Shown: one piece after another, positions 1 through 6,613 of the stretch | Position numbering within the stretch: the first letter of the stretch is position 1 | How the letters are laid out: every line of letters starts with the position of its first letter | From: DATFVJ01 sp963826515 | Lineage (GTDB): Bacteria > Actinomycetota > Actinomycetes > Streptosporangiales > Streptosporangiaceae | DNA: 64,000 nucleotides | NCBI GenBank assembly: GCA_963826515.1 | Contig: CAWGXI010000006.1 | Coordinates: 248,001-312,000, forward strand | Reading direction: 5' to 3' | Position numbers and translations under genes: made by a program | The notes under the pieces: generated by a model | The model's input: the letters and a program-made list of their open reading frames with translations, nothing else | Databases searched by the model: none | What the model was told of the DNA's origin: nothing

Positions 1-228
1 GTTGCCGCGGTGCATCCGGGCGACGGACGGTTGCCCGACGGTCAGATCTTCCACGCAGCTGGCTCCTCGCCAGGGGGATGGACGATCATGGCCGTCCACG
101 AGTCGAAGGAGAGCTGGGAGCGGTTCCGCGACGGCATCCTCATGCCACGGATGCAGCAAGGTATCGAGGGCGGGTTCGCGGCACCGCCCCATGAAACAGC
201 CGTCGACCTATACGAAGTCCTGCCGTAG
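1..228 (+). CDS. C-terminal part of a small conserved protein (5' end outside window)
   Basis: The frame is open from base 1 to the TAG at 226-228, so the gene starts before the window. The visible 75 residues contain GGWTIMAVHESKESWERF followed by an ILMPRM stretch. This pattern occurs at the end of small dimeric alpha/beta-barrel-like actinobacterial proteins, where a tryptophan-rich strand is followed by an amphipathic helix (family impression, not a search). No catalytic residues can be named. The next gene is convergent, on the minus strand, 44 bp away. Confidence 0.5.
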   Translation, partial: VAAVHPGDGRLPDGQIFHAAGSSPGGWTIMAVHESKESWERFRDGILMPRMQQGIEGGFAAPPHETAVDLYEVLP

Positions 229-272
229 CCACCCGTCGTTTCGCGGGCGAGCAGCGCATTGGACTTCGGGCA

Positions 273-1025
273 TCATCGATTCCGGTCGAGAAGGGCGATC
301 GACAGTTCCGGGCTCTCTACGTGTGCGTTGTGGCCGAGGCCTGCGAGCGTGACCGTTGGGGCGCCCAGCCCGGCAAGCTGCTCATCTGTGTTCATTGGGT
401 CGCGCTCGCCGCGGGCAAGGGTCACCGGGGCCTGGCACCGCGCCAGCAATCGCGCCATGTCGGGCGCCCCGACCGCGAACGCACCCGGATCCATGGCCAC
501 CCGCCACCGCCCGTCCTGCTCGCGCAGTCCGGCGTCCACGGCTGGGTCATCGGCGGGCAGCAGGCCGGCCAGGCCTGACAGGCGCAGGTAGCGGGCGGCA
601 GCTTCGTCGCGCGAGGCGAACCAGGCCGGTGACCGGTGAGCCGCGGCCTGCGCCCGGGCCAGCTCCTCATCGGTCCAGACGACCTTGATCCCCAGGCCGA
701 TGACCGCCTGCACCGATACGGCGAACCTGCCGCTGGCCATGGCCAGGCCGATGACGCCGCCCAGCGAATGTCCCAGCACCACGGTGCGGGCCTCGGCCTC
801 GACGATACCCGCGACCGCGGCGGCGAGGTTGTCGAAGGTGTACCCAGAGAGGGGCCGCGAGCCACCATGACCCGGCAGGTCCGGCGCTAACCAGCGCCCC
901 GGCCACCGCCGGGCGAGCGACGGCCACCACCCATCCCAAACGTCGCAGGTCGCGCCGAGGCCGTGCAGCAGCACCAGCAGGGGCTCCCCGCTGCCGCCCT
1001 TGTGAACCCGCAAGCCTTCTTCCAT
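273..1025 (-). CDS. alpha/beta-fold hydrolase
   Basis: A 250-residue alpha/beta hydrolase, probably a cytoplasmic esterase or lipase-like enzyme of unknown substrate. The oxyanion-hole motif HGLGATCD lies near residue 20, the nucleophile elbow GHSLGG near residue 85, the acid is probably the Asp of GERDP, and the catalytic His is in GLGHNAHVESPE near the C-terminus. The frame is open further upstream to 1433, but that extension is Arg/Ala-rich and lacks family character. The ATG at 1025 starts MEEGLRVHKG directly before the first strand and gives a normal family length. The substrate cannot be inferred from neighbours. Confidence 0.8.
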   Translation of the reverse strand: MEEGLRVHKGGSGEPLLVLLHGLGATCDVWDGWWPSLARRWPGRWLAPDLPGHGGSRPLSGYTFDNLAAAVAGIVEAEARTVVLGHSLGGVIGLAMASGRFAVSVQAVIGLGIKVVWTDEELARAQAAAHRSPAWFASRDEAAARYLRLSGLAGLLPADDPAVDAGLREQDGRWRVAMDPGAFAVGAPDMARLLARCQAPVTLARGERDPMNTDEQLAGLGAPTVTLAGLGHNAHVESPELSIALLDRNR

Positions 1026-1175
1026 ACCTAGCAGTCTGCCGCCGCGCACCTTCGGGCCGGGCAACCGGCGCAGCGCGCCGAGCCTGCTCGCGTACGGCGG
1101 CGCCCGCCAGTACAACTTACTGGCGGGCGCCGCCCGGCCTGCCGCTGCCGTCACGGGCGCGCCTCGAGCACGAGG

Positions 1176-1559
1176 TTGAACGGTGTCCGCGCGGCGCGGC
1201 GGAAGCGCGTAAAGCCGCCCGCCCCCGACGACCTCGCCAATCCTCGCCTGGTCGGCCAGCGACTCTCGGCGTCTGTGGATGCCGAGCTTGTCGCGGTGGC
1301 CCAGGAAGCCGTGGCGCAGGGACAGGCGGAGAGCATGAGCGCCTGGGTCAACGAGGCGCTTCGGTTGAAGGCCGATCACGACCGCCGGCTGCGGGCGCTG
1401 GATGAGTTCCTGGCTGCCTACGAGGCCGAGCACGGCGAGATCACCGACGAGGAGATGCGGGAAGCTGCCCGGCGCGCCCGCGGCCGGGCGGTCGTCGTGC
1501 GAGGCGAACCGGAAGAGCAGCGCCGCGGCGCGGCGCGCAGCGGCCGGGGAGCTGCCTGA
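1176..1559 (+). CDS. VapB-like antitoxin (ribbon-helix-helix type)
   Basis: A 127-residue protein whose middle (LSASVDAELVAVAQEAVAQG, then SAWVNEALRLK) fits a ribbon-helix-helix DNA-binding fold. It is followed by an acidic region (EFLAAYEAEHGEITDEEM) of the kind that wraps and inhibits a PIN toxin. The TTG at 1176 is the first usable start in frame, with weak GAGG-like spacing. The stop overlaps the toxin start as TGATG, so translation is probably coupled. Such antitoxins normally repress their own operon. Family membership is inferred from size, charge pattern and the adjacent PIN gene. Confidence 0.75.
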   Translation: MNGVRAARRKRVKPPAPDDLANPRLVGQRLSASVDAELVAVAQEAVAQGQAESMSAWVNEALRLKADHDRRLRALDEFLAAYEAEHGEITDEEMREAARRARGRAVVVRGEPEEQRRGAARSGRGAA

Positions 1560-1936
1560 TGCTGATTCTGGACGCCGGGGCGTTCCTGGCAGCTGAGCGG
1601 GGGGATCGTGAGGTGGTGGCGCTGGTAAAGCGGGGGCGGCTGGCCGGGCAGCCGCCGGTCACCAGCGGGGGAGTGGTCGCTCAGGTCTGGCGCGGCGGCC
1701 GCGTCGGGCAGGCGCAGGTCGCCCGGCTTCTTGCCGGAACCGACATCGCGGCGGTCGATGACAACCTGGGCCGTCGCGCCGGGATGCTGCTGGCCCGCAG
1801 CGGCCACGCTGATGCCATCGACGCTACCGTGGTGTGCCTGGCCGCAGATGGTGACGATATTCCTACCTCCGACCCGGGCGACCTGCATGCACTCGCCCAA
1901 GCCGCCGAGATCCACGTCGACCTGATCCCCGTGTAG
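1559..1936 (+). CDS. vapC: PIN-domain toxin, VapC family
   Basis: A 125-residue PIN-domain ribonuclease. The first acidic residue is in LILDAGAF at the N-terminus, a second acidic patch is in HADAIDATVVCLA near residue 85, and the C-terminal acidic pair is in ADGDDIPTSDPGDL, matching the four-acid Mg-binding site of VapC toxins. These usually cleave tRNA or rRNA when released from the antitoxin. The ATG overlaps the antitoxin stop. Length is normal and no lesion is seen, so the pair looks intact. Confidence 0.85.
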   Translation: MLILDAGAFLAAERGDREVVALVKRGRLAGQPPVTSGGVVAQVWRGGRVGQAQVARLLAGTDIAAVDDNLGRRAGMLLARSGHADAIDATVVCLAADGDDIPTSDPGDLHALAQAAEIHVDLIPV

Positions 1937-2057
1937 GCCAGCCACTCGCCGCTCGGGTACCGCGGACCATCGGCAACACTGGCGGGCACAACCGCAACAG
2001 ACGGACCTCTAGGGGCGGCAAACGACGGCCGTGTCGACTGACCGGGACCTGAGCCAA

Positions 2058-2828
2058 TTACAGGCGGGTCGCCGGGGCTTGCCAGACGCTCAGGGGATGG
2101 GACGCTTGCCGTTGCCGTGTCCGGCCGGGATGGGCCAGGCTTCGCAGCGCGTCCACTTCCGGCTGGACAACCTTTTCCCAGGTCGCATCGTCGATGTCCC
2201 ACAGATAGGCAAATAGCCGCTGTTCGATGGCATCTGCGAGCGCGTTCGGTGACGTCTCGAACTCGATCACCGCCGTGTCCTCGGCCAGCACCAGCAGCCC
2301 GGCGCTGGCCGCGGCCCGGGTCACGGCCGCCGCATGGGTCATCTGGCCGGGACGCAGCGCCTGGTTGAGCCGCCGGAAAATCGGGTCGATGTCATCCGGA
2401 CGAGGCAACGCGAGACCGGATATGCACACGGCACGGCCGCCGGGGCGCAGCACTCGCCGTGCCTCGCCGAGCGCCGCCGCGAGATCGCCGACGTGGTGGA
2501 GCACCCACAGATACACCACGGCGTCCACCGAGGCATCGGCCAGCGGCAGCGCCACAGCGTCGGCGACTGCCACCCGCCCAGGCAGCCGCGTCCCGGCCCG
2601 GCGCAGCATCTGCGCCGACAAGTCGAACGCGGCAACCCGCATTCCGGCCGCGCACAGCAGTTCGCTCACCACGCCCGTGCCAGCGCCCACATCACAAACC
2701 GTGCTGGCTGGGGCGAGCCACGGCAGGATCGCGGCGGCGAGCTGCCGGGCTCGTGCCAGGCCGCCGCGCACCTGCTCATACTGCGCGGCAATCCGGTCAT
2801 AGGACACCGACCCAGCCGCCGCCTCCAT
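2058..2828 (-). CDS. class I SAM-dependent methyltransferase
   Basis: A 256-residue Rossmann methyltransferase. The SAM-binding motif I CDVGAGTGVVSELL is near residue 45, followed by the acidic end of strand 2 (AAFDLS), the motif AVADAVALPLADASVD, and the post-motif ARRVLRPGGRAVCIS. This is the UbiE/MenG-like small-molecule group (Methyltransf_11 type). The ATG at 2828 (MEAAAGSVSYDRIAAQYEQ) fits the usual N-terminus better than the ATG eight codons upstream at 2852. The substrate is unknown. The gene is convergent with the toxin-antitoxin pair to its left. Confidence 0.8.
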   Translation of the reverse strand: MEAAAGSVSYDRIAAQYEQVRGGLARARQLAAAILPWLAPASTVCDVGAGTGVVSELLCAAGMRVAAFDLSAQMLRRAGTRLPGRVAVADAVALPLADASVDAVVYLWVLHHVGDLAAALGEARRVLRPGGRAVCISGLALPRPDDIDPIFRRLNQALRPGQMTHAAAVTRAAASAGLLVLAEDTAVIEFETSPNALADAIEQRLFAYLWDIDDATWEKVVQPEVDALRSLAHPGRTRQRQASHPLSVWQAPATRL

Positions 2829-3087
2829 GACGGCATTGTGCCTTGGCGGCACTGCCTCAAAACCACCGAACGATAGCGGGGCAGAGCGCCGCGTGAGCAG
2901 TCAACCCTCGACCCAGCGCCCCGAATCTGGGATCCTCGACATGAAACTCGAGGTTGTGGTGGTGCCGGTCTCCGACGTCGACCGGGCCAAGAGCTTCTAT
3001 CAGACGCGGCGCAGAGATCCGCTGCTACATGCGAGACCCAGACGGTTACCTGATCGAGATGGGCCAGGCCACCGGGCTTCTCTCTGG

Positions 3088-4868
3088 TATTACAGTCATT
3101 GTTTCGCGTTAGGTAGCGATATGAACGCTGTAAGTAGTCGATGGGCTGGCGACGCCACGGCCAACCGTGACGGTGAGTGACTGCTCTCCGGGAACCCTGG
3201 CTCTTGCCTGACGTGACCGGGAACTACAGGCGTGTAACTTGAGGCGGCCGTGACGCGTTGGCTGCTTTGTGACAAACAACAACGACGACACGGCCGCGTG
3301 GGCCAGCATAGAGGATGTCGGGGCGTCCGCCGCGAGTGTGGACGGGCAGGTCAGGGTGGTTCTGGGCCGGGTGATGGCGCAGCGCCGCAGTATCGGGACG
3401 GCCTTCCGCTACATGGCCGCGCTGTCGCGTGGGACGCGGGCGAACTGCTGGGACCTGGCCGAGGCGGCCGGGTATGAGGGGCAGCACCGGATGCAGGCCC
3501 TGCTCTGCTCGTACGTGTGGGACTGGAAGGATCTGCGGGCGGAGCTGCCGGGGCTGGCCGCGGCCTGGCTCCCTGATCGGGAGGGCGACCTGATCGGGCC
3601 GGGGATCGCGATCGACGAGACCGCCCATCTCAAGCACGGGGACGCCACCGCGTGCGTGGCGCCGCAGCACGCCGGGTGCACCGGCAAGGTGGAGAACTGC
3701 GTCACCACCGTGTTCTCCGCCTGCGTCACCGCGAACGGGCAGGCCTGGGCGGACTTCGACGTGTACATGCCGCGGCGGTGGGCGGATGACCTGCCGCGCC
3801 GCCGGGCGGCCGGGATCCCTGATGACCTGGCGTTCGCCACCAAACCTGACCTGGCGATCGGCCAGGTGCGGCGGCTGAGGGCGGCGGGCCTCGCGCTGAT
3901 GTGGGCGGCGTTCGATGAGGTGTACGGCCGGTCCGGCAAGCTGCGGGAAGCGTGCCGGGGCGCCGGGCTGGCGTACGTGGCGATCATCCCGTGCGACTGG
4001 CAGGTTACCCTCCCCTCCGGCGCCGTGACCAGTGCTGAGGACGCGGTCAAAGACGCGGTGTTCGAGCGGCGCTCGTGCGGCACCGGGACCAAGGGACCGC
4101 GGTTCAGCGACTGGGCCCTGACCGCCACCAGCACGCCAGGTGAGTACCTGCTGATCAGGAGGCTGATTTCCCGCCCGGATCAGTACACGTTCTACCTGTG
4201 CTGGGCACCGGAAGACCGGCCGGCGACCATGACGTATTTCATCACCATCGCCGGCCGCCGCTGGCCGGTGGAAGAAACGTTCAAAACGGGCAAGGACGTG
4301 CTCGGCTGGGACCAGTCCCAGATCCGGACCTTCGACGGGATCTGCCGGCACACCGCGCTGGCCGGCCTTGCCCAGCTCCGCCAGATCGCCATCCGCAACG
4401 CCCTGACCGGCGTCATCACCCTTCCCGCCGCGCCCGCCGGCGACAGCGACGGCCAGCCCGGCGACCTGCACGCCGACGCGGGCGACGCTGAGATCGAGGA
4501 CGCTGACCTGCGGATCCCGCTCGGCGACGCACCCGTCCCCGCCCGCGCCGGGCAGCACTGCCCCCAGCACATCGGCGCCATCAAGCTGTCCGTCGCCGAA
4601 ACCGCCCGGCTCACCGCCCTGGCCAGGCAATACACCGCCGGGCTGATCAGCCGGGCCCGGCTCGCGTTCGCCCTGCGCTGGTCCGCCAGGCGACGACGGC
4701 ACCAGGCTGTTGCCCGCTGGCACCACCACAGCGCCCGGCTCCTGGACGCGGCAGCGACATAACAGCCGGCGACCGGAAGGAGGTGACAGCATGTAACCAG
4801 TAACCAGGCACCATCACATCACGCTGAGCGGTAGCGCGGACACAATCCGGAAAACCGTGACTGTAATA
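3088..4868 (+). mobile_element. IS701-family insertion sequence, complete
   Basis: The ends are the 11-bp inverted repeats TATTACAGTCA at 3088-3098 and its complement at 4858-4868. They are flanked by a direct 4-bp duplication CTGG at 3084-3087 and 4869-4872, the duplication size known for IS701-type elements. The 1.78-kb element holds one full-length transposase. The boundaries are confirmed because removing the element restores the VOC reading frame on both sides. Confidence 0.9.
3269..4762 (+). CDS. IS701-family transposase
   Basis: A 497-residue DDE transposase. The N-terminal region (YMAALSRGTRANCWDLAEAA) and the block IAIDETAHLKHG are characteristic of IS701 transposases, the Asp of IAIDET being the first catalytic acid. 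A second acid probably lies in WAAFDEVYG, and the catalytic Glu is in RRWPVEETFKTGKDVLG. The GTG at 3269 is the best start in frame. The reading frame is undamaged and, with intact terminal repeats, the element could be active. The C-terminal RRRRHQAVARWHHHSARL is a common basic tail in this family. Confidence 0.93.
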   Translation: MTNNNDDTAAWASIEDVGASAASVDGQVRVVLGRVMAQRRSIGTAFRYMAALSRGTRANCWDLAEAAGYEGQHRMQALLCSYVWDWKDLRAELPGLAAAWLPDREGDLIGPGIAIDETAHLKHGDATACVAPQHAGCTGKVENCVTTVFSACVTANGQAWADFDVYMPRRWADDLPRRRAAGIPDDLAFATKPDLAIGQVRRLRAAGLALMWAAFDEVYGRSGKLREACRGAGLAYVAIIPCDWQVTLPSGAVTSAEDAVKDAVFERRSCGTGTKGPRFSDWALTATSTPGEYLLIRRLISRPDQYTFYLCWAPEDRPATMTYFITIAGRRWPVEETFKTGKDVLGWDQSQIRTFDGICRHTALAGLAQLRQIAIRNALTGVITLPAAPAGDSDGQPGDLHADAGDAEIEDADLRIPLGDAPVPARAGQHCPQHIGAIKLSVAETARLTALARQYTAGLISRARLAFALRWSARRRRHQAVARWHHHSARLLDAAAT

Positions 4869-4962
4869 CTGGGCACCTCGCCGCCAAACGGCCGGAAGGC
4901 CTCCCGGGTTAATTCACGTCTGCAACGCGCCCGTAACGAGGAATGACCCATGATCTTCAGGC

Positions 4963-5874
4963 TCATGGCTCCTTGTCCGGGCGGGTTCTCAGCCATTGGC
5001 GGGTTCCGAAGAACTGGCAAGCGTACGCGGCCACCTTCGAGCCGTGCTCGAGAGCTGCCGTGAACGCGGCCGAATCGATGTTGCGGGCTGCTGAGATTGC
5101 GTAAGCGAATGCGCCGTGAAAGATGTCACCAGCGCCGAGCGTATCGACCACCGTCACTGCGGGGACTGGGATCTCAGACCGCCGACCTGGTTGCGCCCAA
5201 ACGATCGGGTCGGAGCCGTTGGTGATCGCGGCCCAGGTGACTCCGTTATCGAGCAGATAGTCGAGCGTCTCGTCGGTGGTTGACGTGCTTGGAGGGTGAA
5301 AATCGGCAGAGCACACGGCCATATTGACATACGGAAGCAGTTCGCGCGTCCTGTCCTTCCAGCTGCCCCCGTCCAGGACGCACAGCCGTCCGTGGGCGCG
5401 CGCCGCGCTGGCCGCCGCGAGCGCGAGCTCGGGATGGTGTGCGTCGATCAGCGCGATGCGGGACTCTCTCACCAGCCCATCGACTTCGGCGGGCGGGGTC
5501 AGCGCGCGCCCAGCGGCGTTGAGTGAGACAACGGCGCGCTCGCCGGTGCGCGTACTGACCATGATGGACGAGACGGGAGGGGGAGCGGTGTCGCCGCCAG
5601 CGACGTCGAGCAACGTCACGCCAGCCTGTTGCAGGTCAGCACGTATCCCTTCCGCGAGTGGGTGCGCGCCCACGCCAGTAAGCAGTGTCGCGTGCCCGCC
5701 GAGGTGCGCGAAAGCGACGGCAGCATTGGTCACCGGCCCGCCTGCGGCGACGGTCTGGCGAAGCGCGGTTATTTTCTCGTTGGCCGCGGGCACGTGCGTG
5801 ACCGACTGGATGATGTCGAGAGTGCACAGGCCGACGAACAGTGCGCGCAACTCCTCGCGCGACGATCTATTCAT
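4963..5874 (-). CDS. PfkB-family carbohydrate kinase
   Basis: A 303-residue ribokinase/PfkB-type kinase. The N-terminal strand LFVGLCTLDIIQSV and the AGGPVTNAAVAFAHLGG substrate-binding segment lie within the first 65 residues. The PfkB signature 2 VVDTLGAGDIFHGAFAYAI, including the GAGD anion hole and catalytic Asp, is near residue 235. Such enzymes phosphorylate a sugar or nucleoside with ATP; the substrate is not clear (ribokinase or sulfofructose-kinase-like). Its ATG overlaps the stop of a small upstream HAD remnant on the same strand, so translation may be coupled. The gene itself is intact. Confidence 0.85.
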   Translation of the reverse strand: MNRSSREELRALFVGLCTLDIIQSVTHVPAANEKITALRQTVAAGGPVTNAAVAFAHLGGHATLLTGVGAHPLAEGIRADLQQAGVTLLDVAGGDTAPPPVSSIMVSTRTGERAVVSLNAAGRALTPPAEVDGLVRESRIALIDAHHPELALAAASAARAHGRLCVLDGGSWKDRTRELLPYVNMAVCSADFHPPSTSTTDETLDYLLDNGVTWAAITNGSDPIVWAQPGRRSEIPVPAVTVVDTLGAGDIFHGAFAYAISAARNIDSAAFTAALEHGSKVAAYACQFFGTRQWLRTRPDKEP

Positions 5875-6043
5875 CGATCAACAGCTCTTCTAAAATGCCT
5901 GCGACGAGCATGCTCGATTGGCATTCGGGCGCGCGGCTTCCGAGCGTGTGCCGCGGCAAGCCGGGCCAGTCGGCCCGGGTCCCGTATTCGCGGGTCTCGT
6001 CCCCCACCTTCTCGCCGGCATCCAGCACCACCGCATTGATCAC
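5867..6043 (-). pseudogene. N-terminal fragment of a HAD-family hydrolase
   Basis: Read leftwards from a GTG at 6043, the frame gives VINAVVLDAGEKVGDETREY followed by GTRADWPGLPRH. This is the start of an actinobacterial HAD phosphatase, with DxGE replacing the usual DxGET nucleophile loop. After about 35 residues the similarity stops, and an unrelated tail runs to a TAG at 5867-5869. The stop overlaps the PfkB ATG (ATGAATAG). The core and cap domains are missing, so it cannot be a phosphatase. It may survive as a translated leader for the kinase gene. Confidence 0.55.
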
Positions 6044-6466
6044 CCAGCCACCCTACGATCCATAACGGCTGCCGCGTGAAGACACGCCCCTCCTGCGAAG
6101 TGCCCGGTGCCTGTGATCTCACAAACACCCGCGGCGCGAAGCTCCACCCGGCGGGCCATGACCCCGCCGTCTGCGGTCGCGATGAGATGGCGCATCTTTC
6201 CGCGGCGGCGCCTCGAGCCGCCACCACCACGCCCAGCAGACCCTGAATGTGCCATCGCGGGTCCCACGCGACCACCGGCGGAACATCCACGGACCGGCGT
6301 CATCTATCCTCACCCCGTGGCAGGACCTGCTCAGCGGATGCGGCGGGCGGAATCGCCTTCGCCACTGCACGCGGGCGACGCCTGCCTCGGCCACCCGATG
6401 CGCGAGGCCGGGCGACCGGGGATGATGGGGTCGGTGACTGTGCCGGCCCACCGGGAGCAGGTGTCA

Positions 6467-6613
6467 ATGTTCGCCTGCGAGACGACCAGCCAAGACTCTA
6501 GACCCACGTGGGCCGAGTGCCCGCGCGCCGGGATGTGCACCTCTTGCACCGGCCAGTGGGCAGAACTGTCTGGCATCTGGAGGCGCCCGGAGACACTGGA
6601 GGTGATCGGTTGA
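6467..6613 (+). CDS. possible small Cys-containing peptide upstream of the acetyltransferase
   Basis: A 48-codon frame from an ATG at 6467, preceded by GGGAGCAGG, encodes a peptide with the pattern C-x6-C-x2-C (residues CPRAGMCTSC). It ends in a TGA at 6611-6613 that overlaps the TTG start of the acetyltransferase as TTGA. It could be a leader peptide coupled to that gene. No family is recognised, and the remaining 6044-6466 stretch shows no convincing gene apart from a short hairpin repeat at 6066. Confidence 0.3.
   Translation: MFACETTSQDSRPTWAECPRAGMCTSCTGQWAELSGIWRRPETLEVIG

Larger units (their letters stand above)
2941..4912 (+). pseudogene. glyoxalase/VOC-family pseudogene split by an IS701 element
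   Basis: The ATG at 2941 opens MKLEVVVVPVSDVDRAKSFY, a typical VOC N-terminus. After about 23 codons the sequence jumps, in another frame, to CYMRDPDGYLIEMGQATGLL, a typical VOC C-terminus, so roughly 80 codons are missing. The C-terminal frame is then interrupted at 3087 by the IS701 element. If the IS and one CTGG copy are removed, it resumes at 4873 as SGHLAAKRPEGLPG and ends at a TAA (4910-4912). The two ends may come from one deleted gene or from two different VOC genes. It is non-functional. Confidence 0.8.

Noticed and set aside
3224..4792. 522-codon minus-strand frame across the IS701 element
   Set aside because: Shadow of the transposase gene with no recognisable motif.
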